From: an uncultured Phocaeicola sp.
GTDB taxonomy: Bacteria; Bacteroidota; Bacteroidia; Bacteroidales; Bacteroidaceae
Direction of reading: 5' to 3'
Length of the DNA stretch: 43,445 bases
NCBI GenBank assembly: GCA_944322395.1
Contig: CALUPA010000015.1
Location: 1 to 43,445 of the forward strand
Below, piece by piece: positions 33,828 through 43,314 of this stretch. The position numbers were made by a program, and so were the translations under genes. Every line of letters starts with the position of its first letter. Positions within the stretch are counted from its first letter, which is position 1. The notes beneath the pieces were generated by a model, which worked only from the letters and a program-made list of their open reading frames with translations, searched no databases and was not told the DNA's origin.

Positions 33828-34895
33828 CTATTTAGAGAATTCCTTTATCATCTGCTCATTTTCAAGTCGGCACACTAGAAGTCTGCCGTTTTTTTCTGCA
33901 ACGATATAATTCTCCAACCCTTCCAGTACCACTGTCTTTTCCTCAGAAGTATGGACTATACAGTTACTACAGTTATAAAGTCTCACATTGTTTCCCACAG
34001 CTGCATTCTTATTATTGTCTTGCGGTAGGAGAGTGTGAAGCGATCCCCAGCTTCCAAGGTCACTCCATCCAAAATCTGCAGGAATAGTATAAATCTCTTT
34101 GGCTTTTTCCATCACCGCATAGTCAATTGAAATTTTCTGGCATGTAGGAAACAGTTGTTTTACGGTTTCAGATTCCTTTTCCGTATAGAAATCCTCAGCC
34201 ATTTTATCCATTATATCAGCAAGGTCAGGAGTGTGCTGTTTTATTTCGGATGTTATAGTATCAACATTCCAAACAAAGATACCCGCATTCCATAAATAGT
34301 TTCCGTCCTCCAGATATCTGCAGGCTGTTTCATAGTCAGGTTTTTCTTTAAAGGCATTCACCTTAAATATTTCACTGCATGTCTCATTGTTATTGGCACA
34401 TATATATCCGTATCCAGTTTCGGGGCGGCTAGGTTTTATACCGATAGTCACTATAGAATGACTTTTTTCTGTAAAGCCCATAGCCTTTCTTATCACACGT
34501 TCAAACTCAGTGGTATTTATTACAAGTGCATCAGATGGAGTAACTACTATATTGGCATCAGGAAACTTTTTCCTTATTTTCCAACAGGCATAAGCAATGC
34601 ACGGAGCTGTATTTCTAGCCTCAGGTTCTGCAAGAATATTGCTTTCAGGTATATCCGGCAGTTGATTTCTGACTATATCAATATACTTTTCACTTGTGAC
34701 AATCCAGAAATCTTCAATATTGCATAAAGGCAAAAATCTGTCTACAGTAAGTTGTATTAATGACTTTCCACATCCCATCACATCAATAAACTGTTTTGGA
34801 TATTCAGGTGTACTCATAGGCCAGAAACGGCTTCCTATACCACCAGCCATAATAACAATCTTGTTTATCATATTACTCATATCTTTAATCATCAT
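33828..34895 (-). CDS. manC: Mannose-1-phosphate guanylyltransferase
   Basis: Makes GDP-mannose from GTP and mannose-1-phosphate. The ~350-residue protein has the nucleotidyltransferase signature MAGGIGSRFWPMS with TPEYPKQF, and later VTPSDALV, EKPDYETACRYLEDG, NAGIFVWN and FGWSDLGSWGSL, all typical of ManC. There is no C-terminal phosphomannose isomerase domain, so it is the short form. The ATG at 34895 is six bases after the previous stop codon. ATG 34871 (MINKIVIMAGG) gives a more usual N-terminus, and the choice is open. Its product feeds Gmd/Fcl, encoded in the same window. Confidence 0.95.
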   Translation of the reverse strand: MMIKDMSNMINKIVIMAGGIGSRFWPMSTPEYPKQFIDVMGCGKSLIQLTVDRFLPLCNIEDFWIVTSEKYIDIVRNQLPDIPESNILAEPEARNTAPCIAYACWKIRKKFPDANIVVTPSDALVINTTEFERVIRKAMGFTEKSHSIVTIGIKPSRPETGYGYICANNNETCSEIFKVNAFKEKPDYETACRYLEDGNYLWNAGIFVWNVDTITSEIKQHTPDLADIMDKMAEDFYTEKESETVKQLFPTCQKISIDYAVMEKAKEIYTIPADFGWSDLGSWGSLHTLLPQDNNKNAAVGNNVRLYNCSNCIVHTSEEKTVVLEGLENYIVAEKNGRLLVCRLENEQMIKEFSK

Positions 34896-34901
34896 TATTA
34901 T

Positions 34902-35957
34902 TTATAATTTGCCCTCCTTTATTATAAGCTTTAGCTTATGACATACCATTTTGGAGGTGTTCTTCCAGAAGAATCCCTTCCAATATGGAAAAGCTCTGCC
35001 AAGGTAGGCAAAATAATTTATATAATATAACAAAAGTCTCTTTTTTGTTCTGGTTCCGTGACCAAAATTACCCTGTCCGATAATCATATCCATCATTTTA
35101 TCCCTCATCGCAGCTTTGGATTTCCCAATCCACTTGTCCGGACATTTCAGTTCCAGTCCCAGATAATGTACAGCTATGGCAGTAAATTCTATTGCAAATC
35201 TCTCTGCCCCCTGTCTTTTCACTTCTTTCCATGCCTCCTCCATTTCAGGATATTCCTCATATCTTTTCAGGAACATAGCCCAGTCACAAAGATGTCTCAG
35301 TCCGACACCTACATACATAAAATGCTTTGCAGGATGCAGGATCATAAGCAGTGCATTTGCCTTTATGTTCAGCACCCTTCCCCTGTAGCTCCCGTATTCC
35401 GGAAGGATAGGAGAGAAGTCTATATTTTCCGTACTCTTGAATGTACGGAAAGCAGTGTGGTGCAGTTCCACATGAATACCATTATATGTAAATGTATCGT
35501 GTTTCGGATTCAGAGTAACTTCAACTCCCTTGCTTCTTACTATAGGTACAGCCTTTTCATAACCTTCGGGAAAGAACATATCTATGTCCCCCGGCATTCT
35601 CAGTTCCGGTCTGTCATAAAGAGCCCCTGCCGTGATTCCCTTGATAATAGTAGGTCTCAGTCCTTCAGCTTCAAACCATCCTGTAATCTCGCCGGCTGTA
35701 GCCTGCATCTTCAGATTGCTTTTCTTTATACGTTCCGTAAAAGTAAGCATCTGCATCATCATTTCCTTTGGCGGCTGCATTTCTGCCGGCAGTTTCTCTA
35801 TGCCGGCAAAAATATAACCACACACAGTCTGCTTCTGTGCAGCGAGCCATACCGCACGCCACTCCCCGGCAGTGATGGGGAAGCCCTTAAGGTCAATCTC
35901 TCCCCATCCCAATCCGGCTTTCAGCAGACTGAAAAAAAGTTCTCTGTTTCCTGTCAT
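34902..35957 (-). CDS. Nucleotidyltransferase-fold protein (NTP_transf_5 type)
   Basis: A 351-residue cytoplasmic protein of the 'nucleotidyltransferase family' often found in polysaccharide and peptide-modification loci. The key region is IIKGITAGALYDRPELR followed by PGDIDMFF. The two Asp of DID are the metal-binding pair of the minimal nucleotidyltransferase fold, and the VHLEL-like strand appears as GIHVELHHTAF. The natural substrate of these proteins is not established. Six-base gaps on both sides put it tightly between glmS and manC in one operon, so it likely contributes to synthesis or modification of the polysaccharide. Confidence 0.85.
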   Translation of the reverse strand: MTGNRELFFSLLKAGLGWGEIDLKGFPITAGEWRAVWLAAQKQTVCGYIFAGIEKLPAEMQPPKEMMMQMLTFTERIKKSNLKMQATAGEITGWFEAEGLRPTIIKGITAGALYDRPELRMPGDIDMFFPEGYEKAVPIVRSKGVEVTLNPKHDTFTYNGIHVELHHTAFRTFKSTENIDFSPILPEYGSYRGRVLNIKANALLMILHPAKHFMYVGVGLRHLCDWAMFLKRYEEYPEMEEAWKEVKRQGAERFAIEFTAIAVHYLGLELKCPDKWIGKSKAAMRDKMMDMIIGQGNFGHGTRTKKRLLLYYINYFAYLGRAFPYWKGFFWKNTSKMVCHKLKLIIKEGKL

Positions 35958-35963
35958 ATTATT

Positions 35964-37808
35964 TTATTCTACTGTTACAGATTTTGCAAGATTCCTAGGT
36001 CTGTCCACATCCAGTCCCTTGTTTGCCGCCACATGATATGCAAGCAGCTGCAACGGTATCGAAGCCACCACCGGCTCCATACATTCCATTGTCTCGGGAA
36101 TCTCGATGCAGAAATCCGCCATATTCTTTATTACCGTATCACCTTTTGTCACCACAGCCAGAATCCTTCCGCCCCTTGATTTTATCTCCTGCACGTTGCT
36201 CACCACCTTGTCATAAAGATGAGTCTTGGTGGCAATCACCACTACAGGCATGTTGCTGTCTATCAAGGCTATCGGACCGTGTTTCATTTCGGCTGCCGGA
36301 TACCCTTCGGCATGGATATACGAAATCTCCTTCAGTTTCAGGGCCCCTTCAAGAGCCACCGGGAATGCATATCCGCGTCCCAGATATATGAAGTTGTGTA
36401 CATAAGTAAATATCCTGGCAATATCCTTTATATATTCGTCAAATGCAAGCACCTCCTTTATTTTCTCCGGCAGCGACAGCAGTTCGTCTATCACCTTGGC
36501 CATGAACCCGTCGTCCGCGCGTCCCATTTCCTTTGCCAGTGCCATTGCAATCATCGTAAGCACCGTCACCTGTCCTGTAAACGCCTTTGTCGAAGCCACA
36601 CCTATCTCCGGTCCCACATGTATGTACGACCCCGCATCGGCAGCCCTCGCTATTGACGAGCCCACCACGTTGCACACTCCATAAATGAATGCCCCTTTCT
36701 CCTTTGCCATTTCTATTGCAGCCAGAGTGTCGGCAGTCTCGCCGCTTTGCGACACAGCCATCACCACATCCCCCTCGTTTATCACAGGATTGCGGTATCT
36801 GAATTCCGATGCATATTCCACTTCCACCGGTATTCTGCAGAAGTCCTCAATCAGCTGTTTCCCTATAAGACCTGCATGCCATGAAGTGCCGCAAGCCACA
36901 ATTATGAATCTTCTGGCGTTCAGCAGTACGTCCCTGTTCTCTATAACAGCAGAAACTACAATCTTGTTCATATCCTTCAGCACACGTCCCCTCATGCAGT
37001 CGGCAAGACATTCCGGCTGGTCGAAAATCTCCTTTATCATGAAATGCGGGAACCCGCCTTTCTGCAGCTGTCCTATGTTCACTGCAACCGTCTGCGCTTC
37101 ATGGCAGCAGTCGGCATTGTCCAGGTCCACAATCCTGTATGTACCGTCCATATTCAGGCAAGCCACCTCTTCATCATCCAGATAAATCACCTTGTTGGTA
37201 TATTCCACTATAGGAGTGGCGTCCGATGCCAGATACAGTCCGTCCTCAGCCATACCTATCACCAGAGGGCTGCTCTTTCTTGCAGCCACAATCATGTCGG
37301 GATTATCCCTGTCTATCACGGCAATGGCATATGCACCTATAACCTCCTTCAGTGCAAGCTGCACGGCTGCCACCAGGCTCATATCACCCGCACCGTAGAT
37401 ATAGTCTATAAGCTGTACCAGAACCTCGGTGTCTGTTGTGCTTGAAAACACATAACCCTTCTCCGTCAGCTTGTCCTTCAGTACGCCGTAGTTCTCTATT
37501 ATACCGTTGTGCACCAGCGCAAGCCTTCCGCTCATCGAGCAGTGCGGATGCGCATTCTCCTTGTTCGGAGCACCGTGTGTTGCCCATCGTGTGTGTGCAA
37601 TCCCCACATGTCCCTCTATATTGCAGTTCTTCACGCTGTCCTCCAGCTGTTTCACCTTTCCTGCCGCCTTATATATGTTCAGTGTTCCCTTTTCAGGAAT
37701 CATAGCCACTCCCGCACTGTCATACCCTCTGTATTCCAGTCTGTTCAGTCCGTTAATCAATACAGGATACGCCTGTCCCTTACCTATATAACCTACTATT
37801 CCGCACAT
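35964..37808 (-). CDS. glmS: Glutamine-fructose-6-phosphate aminotransferase (isomerising)
   Basis: Makes glucosamine-6-phosphate, the first step to UDP-GlcNAc. The 614-residue protein begins MCGIVGYIG with nucleophile Cys2. The class II glutaminase domain covers about residues 1-230 (THGAPNKENAHPH). Two SIS sugar-isomerase domains follow (CGTSWHAGLIGKQLIED, SQSGETADT), and it ends in the GlmS signature DRPRNLAKSVTVE. Its first codons overlap the 3' end of the DUF4954 gene by 13 bases, indicating translational coupling. I do not see the glmS ribozyme of Gram-positives, and it is not expected here. Confidence 0.97.
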   Translation of the reverse strand: MCGIVGYIGKGQAYPVLINGLNRLEYRGYDSAGVAMIPEKGTLNIYKAAGKVKQLEDSVKNCNIEGHVGIAHTRWATHGAPNKENAHPHCSMSGRLALVHNGIIENYGVLKDKLTEKGYVFSSTTDTEVLVQLIDYIYGAGDMSLVAAVQLALKEVIGAYAIAVIDRDNPDMIVAARKSSPLVIGMAEDGLYLASDATPIVEYTNKVIYLDDEEVACLNMDGTYRIVDLDNADCCHEAQTVAVNIGQLQKGGFPHFMIKEIFDQPECLADCMRGRVLKDMNKIVVSAVIENRDVLLNARRFIIVACGTSWHAGLIGKQLIEDFCRIPVEVEYASEFRYRNPVINEGDVVMAVSQSGETADTLAAIEMAKEKGAFIYGVCNVVGSSIARAADAGSYIHVGPEIGVASTKAFTGQVTVLTMIAMALAKEMGRADDGFMAKVIDELLSLPEKIKEVLAFDEYIKDIARIFTYVHNFIYLGRGYAFPVALEGALKLKEISYIHAEGYPAAEMKHGPIALIDSNMPVVVIATKTHLYDKVVSNVQEIKSRGGRILAVVTKGDTVIKNMADFCIEIPETMECMEPVVASIPLQLLAYHVAANKGLDVDRPRNLAKSVTVE

Positions 37809-39796
37809 AAACTTTTTATTCTTTCTTTAAGCTCTTCCCCAAGAGCGGTTTTAACCTTAATATGATTTATCACAGCCAGAACGAAAGGATTGTTGTCGAA
37901 ATCCCCCCTTACCTTTTCGAAATCCAGCCTCTGTTCCTCCTTCGTGCCGTCCGCGCCGAAGCCCGTCATGGCAGTGAGCGAGAATTCCTTTTTCGCATCC
38001 TCGTACACCATCTTGTCCAGTCCCACCACTGCATTCTTCCATCTGTCCACTATCATCACCACATCGTCGGCAGTTATACTGTCCATATCCAGGCCATAGA
38101 TGCTCTTTATCTTCTCATAAGCCCATGTCCATTCATAAGTATAGTAGTTGTCATGCATTTCCTGCAGTCTTTCGTCTATTCTGGCAGAAGTGTCCAGCAC
38201 CCCGTTCACTATGTCGTCTATCATCCTGTTCACTTCCGATTTCGGAGCAATCAATCCCTGCAGGTCTACCCATTCGCCGTTTCCGGTCTCGGTATCAGGC
38301 TTCAGTCTCTCCCTTATCTCCTCGTTCGATGCAAACCTTGTATTCTCCAGTCTCTTTATGATGGAGTTGCCCAGGAACTTGTCTATTCCTATGCCGTAAT
38401 ATTCTATACCCTTATGCAGTGAAGAGTTCTTTATCTTTGCGCTCTGGTAAGAGAAGGAATCCGAGTTTTCGCCCGACACCCTTGCCAGATCCTCCAGAAT
38501 GCCCTTTCCGTTTATCATCTTCTGTATAGTGAACGGGCTCAGCAGATTATAGTTTATTTTGTCCAGTTTTCTGCTGTCCTTTCTGTTGTCCCTCTTCGGC
38601 CATTTCTGTGCGTCCCTTATTGTTCCCACACTCTTCAGGTTCACTCCAGGCACCAGATAAGTGGTATTGTTCTTTTCTATCAGGTATGAGAAAGGCATGT
38701 CCGTGGTGTCCGTATGAGTGGAGTGTCTTCCCATAACCAGCGAGAAAGCCCCTATGCGTGCCGGCCACAGGATGTACGAGTCCGAAGCTGTTTTAGACCC
38801 TCTTTCCAGTATACCCTGATGTATAGGTCCCAGCTTGTACATATGGTTACTCTGGTTTGAACCCGATCCCGCATTCATAAACGAGAACATTCCCGCTATG
38901 AGCAGTGTCGACTTATGGTGAGTCACTGTAAACGGACCTGCAAATATTGAGCATGCCTCACCGTTCTCCTCCTGGCAGTTGCTGAAGAAAAGCGAGTCTG
39001 ATGCCGAGAATCCGTGTCCTATATGGCATGCCTGTCCTATAAAACACTTTGTCAGCATCGAGCCGTTGTCTATCCTGGCACCGCTTGAGATAATAAAGTC
39101 GCAGCATTCCACACCGTTGCCTATGTATACCGGATCTATGGCATTACTGTTTATGCTGCCGTTCTTAAGTTTCCCCGCACCCTCTATTTGGGTGCATTCT
39201 CCCACCTTCACATTCTTTATATATCCGGTGTTCACTATTACGGTGTTGCTGCCTATAATACCCGTATCAGCCGTACAATCTTTGCAATACCGCTGTGCAA
39301 TCTCATTCAGTTTCTCTGCCAGCATAGGTCTGTGTCTGTACATTGCGCTTATATACGCCTCATGCACAGACAGGTTGTCATGTATCACCACCTCTCTTCC
39401 TCCTGTCTCGTTCAGTACAGCCACTTCAGTGCCGTTGCCGAACGAAGTCATCCCGTCCGTCACCAGGCAGTCCACATTATCTATGAACACGTTATCCCCG
39501 ATAATGTAGTTTGCAATATAGTTCTTCACATTCTCTATGCAACATCCGTTTCCTATTGTCACATTATGCAGAATCACGTTTTTCAGTCCGGCATGTTTCC
39601 TTATTCCCCCCGCTAGGGTAAACTCATTGTCAAAATGTCCGATTCTGATTGTTCCCGAGAACTGCACATTCTGCACATGCTTCAGGTCGAAGTCATCTGC
39701 CACCATTACAGTATCCCACGAGTCTGCAGAGCAGTTTTTCGACAGCAGAACCTCTATTTCCCTGTCTGTAAGATTACGGTAAATCCTGTTTTTCAT
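37796..39796 (-). CDS. DUF4954 family protein, left-handed beta-helix
   Basis: A 666-residue protein of the Bacteroidetes-typical DUF4954 family. The N-terminal and central parts show hexapeptide-like repeats of a left-handed beta-helix (IGDNVFIDNVD, IIGSNTVIVNTG, IGNGVECCDFIISSGARI). These are the fold of acyl- and nucleotidyltransferases such as GlmU. A conserved block HKSTLLIAGMFSFMNAGSG to GRHSTHTDTTD follows, and then a helical C-terminal part. No catalytic activity is established. Its 13-base overlap with glmS suggests a role in amino-sugar metabolism (inference). It is first after the terminator 39843-39870, but I did not find a good -7 box. Confidence 0.9.
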   Translation of the reverse strand: MKNRIYRNLTDREIEVLLSKNCSADSWDTVMVADDFDLKHVQNVQFSGTIRIGHFDNEFTLAGGIRKHAGLKNVILHNVTIGNGCCIENVKNYIANYIIGDNVFIDNVDCLVTDGMTSFGNGTEVAVLNETGGREVVIHDNLSVHEAYISAMYRHRPMLAEKLNEIAQRYCKDCTADTGIIGSNTVIVNTGYIKNVKVGECTQIEGAGKLKNGSINSNAIDPVYIGNGVECCDFIISSGARIDNGSMLTKCFIGQACHIGHGFSASDSLFFSNCQEENGEACSIFAGPFTVTHHKSTLLIAGMFSFMNAGSGSNQSNHMYKLGPIHQGILERGSKTASDSYILWPARIGAFSLVMGRHSTHTDTTDMPFSYLIEKNNTTYLVPGVNLKSVGTIRDAQKWPKRDNRKDSRKLDKINYNLLSPFTIQKMINGKGILEDLARVSGENSDSFSYQSAKIKNSSLHKGIEYYGIGIDKFLGNSIIKRLENTRFASNEEIRERLKPDTETGNGEWVDLQGLIAPKSEVNRMIDDIVNGVLDTSARIDERLQEMHDNYYTYEWTWAYEKIKSIYGLDMDSITADDVVMIVDRWKNAVVGLDKMVYEDAKKEFSLTAMTGFGADGTKEEQRLDFEKVRGDFDNNPFVLAVINHIKVKTALGEELKERIKSLCAE

Positions 39797-39842
39797 AAAT
39801 CATTCACATTTACTTGTTTTCAATATTCATCTATATAAAAAA

Positions 39843-39870
39843 TGCCCGTAAGCGAAACCGTTTACGGGCA
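39843..39870 (-). terminator. Terminator after the DegT aminotransferase gene
   Basis: A stem TGCCCGTAA (39843-39851) with TTACGGGCA (39862-39870), followed on the minus strand by a T-run (39837-39842). It ends the acyltransferase-GT2-sugar transferase-aminotransferase unit, 17 bases past the stop codon. Confidence 0.85.
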
Positions 39871-39886
39871 ACTTATTTGGGAATAA

Positions 39887-41170
39887 TCAGTCTATAATCG
39901 CTTCCTTTATAGTATCCACTATATACTTAACATCATCATCTGTTACATACGGTCCTGCTGGCAGACAGAAACCTATTTTGAATATATCCTCTTCTACACC
40001 GTTTGTGTAAATAGGAGCCCCTTCATACACAGGCTGTTTGTGCATTGGTTTCCATGTAGGACGAGCCTCAATTTTCTTGGATAACATATAAACTCTCAGA
40101 GCTTCAATATTGTCATTAGGCTGACAGTCTGTAGTAGCGGAGTCCACTGCATGAATAACACCTGCAGCACCACCCACAGCAGTCTTTATAACCTCTTTAT
40201 AGGCATTTTCCTGACCTATGATTTTCACCTCAGGATCAAGAGTTGCAGTACAGAGCCAGAAGTTGGCATCATACTTCTCATTTTCAGGCTGACAGTGCAG
40301 ATGAACACCTTTTACATCCTTCAGCAGTTCCTTATATAAATCCTGCACATGTTTGTGGTGAGCAATATGATTGTCAAGTACAGTCATCTGTCCACGTCCT
40401 ATACCGGCACATACGTTACTCATTCTATAGTTATAACCTATTGCAGTATGCTGATAATAAGGGTAAGCGTCACGGGCTTGAGTAGCATACCACATTATTT
40501 CGTTTGCATCTTCTGCATTACGGCAAATTAGAGCACCACCTCCCGAAGTAGTAATCATTTTGTTACCGTTGAAACTCAGCACACCGTATTTACCGAAAGT
40601 ACCAAGCACCTGACCATTGTATCGGCTTCCCATTCCTTCAGCTGCATCTTCTATCACAGGAATACCATATTTGTCAGCTATTGCACAAATTTCGTCTATG
40701 CGGTAAGGCATACCATAAAGAGCAACAGGAATTATAGCTTTCGGGTATTTACCTGTTTTTTCTTTTCTGTCAAGAATAGCCTTTTCAAGTAATTCCGGAT
40801 CCATATTCCATGTCTCCTTCTCAGAACCAACAAATACAGGTTTAGCTCCCAGATAAGTGATAGGGTGGGAGGAAGCACAGAAGGTAAAGCTCTGTACAAT
40901 CACTTCATCACCAGCTTTTACCCCACAACCTATAAGAGCCAGATGTACGGCAGCCGTTCCGGCAGACAGGCATACCACAGTTCTGTCCAGTCTACTACCA
41001 TCAGAGTTGTTATTAACAAAATTCTGTAAGTCTTGTTCAAAAGCATTTACATTAGGGCCCATTGGAACAACCCAATTAGTATCAAATGCTTCCTTTACAT
41101 ATTTCTGTTCCCATCCCTCTTCGCTCATATGAGCAAGGCAGAGGTAAATTGTTTTTCTTTCTTCTGACAT
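39887..41170 (-). CDS. DegT/DnrJ/EryC1/StrS family sugar aminotransferase
   Basis: A 427-residue PLP enzyme that would add an amino group to a nucleotide-linked keto sugar. Landmarks are the N-terminal W-V-x-P-M-G-P-N substrate region, SAGTAAVHLALIGCGV, VIEDAAEGMGS (Asp binding the PLP nitrogen) and SFNGNKMITTSGGGAL with the Schiff-base lysine. The C-terminal RPTWKPMHKQPVY is typical of PglE/EpsN-like members. No sugar 4,6-dehydratase that would make its substrate is in the window apart from Gmd, so the exact sugar is unknown. It follows the sugar transferase by 33 bases. Confidence 0.95.
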   Translation of the reverse strand: MSEERKTIYLCLAHMSEEGWEQKYVKEAFDTNWVVPMGPNVNAFEQDLQNFVNNNSDGSRLDRTVVCLSAGTAAVHLALIGCGVKAGDEVIVQSFTFCASSHPITYLGAKPVFVGSEKETWNMDPELLEKAILDRKEKTGKYPKAIIPVALYGMPYRIDEICAIADKYGIPVIEDAAEGMGSRYNGQVLGTFGKYGVLSFNGNKMITTSGGGALICRNAEDANEIMWYATQARDAYPYYQHTAIGYNYRMSNVCAGIGRGQMTVLDNHIAHHKHVQDLYKELLKDVKGVHLHCQPENEKYDANFWLCTATLDPEVKIIGQENAYKEVIKTAVGGAAGVIHAVDSATTDCQPNDNIEALRVYMLSKKIEARPTWKPMHKQPVYEGAPIYTNGVEEDIFKIGFCLPAGPYVTDDDVKYIVDTIKEAIID

Positions 41171-41203
41171 AGCTATATATTTTAAATTACAAATCAGTTT
41201 AGT

Positions 41204-41857
41204 TTACACTTCCTCACCTGCGAACTTTACTTTAAAACCGAATACAGTTGCAAGTATCATTTCAATATCTTTTATGAAGCTGTAGTGACGATAATAGTAG
41301 CAGTTTAGTCTTACCTTGTCAGGATATATCACAGTATCATTATATTCTGTAGCAATAACCTGCATCGGGCGAGTATCACCTTCTGCTTGTTTTTTAGCTA
41401 CATATTCCGATATCATTTCATCCTCTAGACGATATTTTAGTGTAGCTGGACCCGTTATTCCCGGACGCAGTTTTAATACATCACGATCATCACCTACTAA
41501 TTTATCAGCATATCCAGGTACGTCAGGGCGTGGACCAACAAAGCTCATATTACCTATTAGCACATCCCATAGACCTGGTAGCTCGTCAATTTTATAATGA
41601 CGCAATTTAGCACCGAAAGGAGTAATACGCTTGTCACCTGCAACAGAAACTGTAGAACCATTATGCTTAACTGTCATTGTTCTGAACTTATGACAATTAA
41701 ACAGTTTACCATTTTTACCAACACGTTTTTGCACAAAAAAAGCAGGTCCTCCCGGCATTTTTACTTTTACCATTATGGCTACTATTACAAGTACTGGCCA
41801 TAAGAATAATAAACCGACAAATGCTACCAATTTGTCGAAAATCCATTTTACAATCAT
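41204..41857 (-). CDS. Initiating sugar-phosphate transferase (PglC/WbaP C-terminal type)
   Basis: A 217-residue membrane-bound enzyme of the bacterial sugar transferase family. It puts the first sugar phosphate on undecaprenyl phosphate. The short, single-hairpin form shows an N-terminal membrane helix (about 6-30), FVQKRVGKNGKLFNCHKFRTM, KIDELPGLWDVLIGNMSFVGPRP, and the PGITG motif. The DE pair in KIDELP is the usual catalytic Asp-Glu. The small size matches PglC/EpsL rather than the long WcaJ/WbaP. It sits four bases after the GT2 gene. Confidence 0.95.
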   Translation of the reverse strand: MIVKWIFDKLVAFVGLLFLWPVLVIVAIMVKVKMPGGPAFFVQKRVGKNGKLFNCHKFRTMTVKHNGSTVSVAGDKRITPFGAKLRHYKIDELPGLWDVLIGNMSFVGPRPDVPGYADKLVGDDRDVLKLRPGITGPATLKYRLEDEMISEYVAKKQAEGDTRPMQVIATEYNDTVIYPDKVRLNCYYYRHYSFIKDIEMILATVFGFKVKFAGEEV

Positions 41858-41861
41858 TATA

Positions 41862-42638
41862 CTAATATTTTTTTACGTATTTAATCTTTTTATAGATTCC
41901 GTATATCATATTCCATGCAGTAAGCCATAGAGAATAAATAGCGTTGTTACCGTTTGCTTCATGGAAGAGCTTATAGTGCCATTTCATTAGTGTTAAGTAT
42001 CCATGAGTAGAAATACTACCAGCACGTCCTCTTCTATATTTAGCTAAGACTTCAGGCAATAAATGACAATCAGCTTTATGACATACTTTTAACCACATTG
42101 CATAATCATTATTCTTTTTTATATCTGCTATTTGAATCTGTCCTATTGTTTCTCGATCATACATCACTGTAAGGCATCCTGGCCAACAAAAATTATACAT
42201 ACCACGTTTTGTAATGTGTTTAGGACCACTGATACATATACCTGTTTCTTTACTAGATTCATCTATTTCTATATATTTAGTATAAGAGAATTTATAATTA
42301 TTTTCAACCATAAATTTAAGTTGCTTTTCCAACTTATCTGAAGACCATAAATCATCGCTATCAAGAAAAGCAATCCATTTTCCTTTAGCTTCACGGAGAG
42401 CATAATTCCTACTTAAAGCAGCACCTGAATTTCTGCTATTACGGAGTAGTCTTATACGTTTGTCTTCAATTAAGAATGGTTTTATTATATTCTCGGATTC
42501 ATCTGTCGAACAATCATCTACAATAATCATTTCCCAGTTCGTATATGATTGTTCTTGGACACTTTTAATGGTCTCACAAATAAATTTTGCACAATTCCAA
42601 TTGGGGGTAATTATTGAAACTAAGCCGTAGTCTTTCAT
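41862..42638 (-). CDS. Family 2 glycosyltransferase
   Basis: A 258-residue inverting GT-A glycosyltransferase. It shows the start VSIITPNWNCAKFICETIKS, the nucleotide-binding VDDCSTDES, the metal-binding DxD as FLDSDDLW, and a downstream NNDYAMWLKVC acceptor region. The substrate cannot be told. It is cytoplasmic and acts on the lipid-linked repeat unit. It lies between the acyltransferase and the initiating transferase with very short gaps. The gene is clearly AT-richer than the core genes to the left, as is common in exchanged capsule genes. Confidence 0.94.
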   Translation of the reverse strand: MKDYGLVSIITPNWNCAKFICETIKSVQEQSYTNWEMIIVDDCSTDESENIIKPFLIEDKRIRLLRNSRNSGAALSRNYALREAKGKWIAFLDSDDLWSSDKLEKQLKFMVENNYKFSYTKYIEIDESSKETGICISGPKHITKRGMYNFCWPGCLTVMYDRETIGQIQIADIKKNNDYAMWLKVCHKADCHLLPEVLAKYRRGRAGSISTHGYLTLMKWHYKLFHEANGNNAIYSLWLTAWNMIYGIYKKIKYVKKY

Positions 42639-42659
42639 TCCTTTATCTTTAATTATTTA

Positions 42660-43163
42660 TTATATATTCTTTTTTAATGGTTTAGCAGGAACACCTACTA
42701 CCGTTTCTCCTTCCTCAACAGATTTATTTACTAGACTCATTGCTCCTACAACAGAATCTTTGCCAATGATAATGTCATGTCTAGCTGTAATGCTTGCACG
42801 CATACCAATATATGCTCCATCTTTGATAATGATTCTGTTGTGGCCTTGTTTTTTTCCATGACATGCAAAATATACTCCATAGGAAATAGTTACATTCTTA
42901 CCTATCTCAATTTTGTCTACGCATAAATCATCTAAATAACATTTCATACCTATGAATGTACCTTTACCTATTTTAAAACCACATAGTCGATATAATCCTA
43001 TACGTATAGGTGAGAGAACACAATTTGGGGCAATATTTTGGCATATACCTTTTCTTATTGTGTGCCAAATTTGTTCAAGTATAGAACGTTTATACCAATA
43101 AGGTATATTTTGTGGATTTACATTAGGATGTATTATCCTATAGAATATTTCCAAAAAAGTCAT
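42660..43163 (-). CDS. Hexapeptide-repeat acyltransferase
   Basis: A 167-residue left-handed beta-helix acyltransferase, probably O-acetylating a sugar of the repeat unit. Hexapeptide repeats are visible (IGKGTFIGMKCYLDD, IEIGKNVTISYGVYF, IIIKDGAYIGMRASI, IIIGKDSVVGAMSLV), ending in VVGVPAKPLKKNI. His in YFACHGKK is the likely catalytic base. Unlike many family members there is an N-terminal basic/aromatic segment (PYWYKRSILEQIWHTI). It is upstream of the GT2 gene and AT-rich like it. An upstream gap of about 150 bases separates it from the broken-off gene at the window edge. Confidence 0.92.
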   Translation of the reverse strand: MTFLEIFYRIIHPNVNPQNIPYWYKRSILEQIWHTIRKGICQNIAPNCVLSPIRIGLYRLCGFKIGKGTFIGMKCYLDDLCVDKIEIGKNVTISYGVYFACHGKKQGHNRIIIKDGAYIGMRASITARHDIIIGKDSVVGAMSLVNKSVEEGETVVGVPAKPLKKNI

Positions 43164-43314
43164 ATGCTTACTACAATTTTTTATTAGTTATAAACCTGAG
43201 CATTTATCAGGGAAAGATGTTAGAGAAAATAATTATATCTCATTTCAAGTTTCTTGTATTTCTTGTCTAGTAGCTTGTATCTAAGATTTATTTTCTCCAC
43301 CTTGATATTATACC

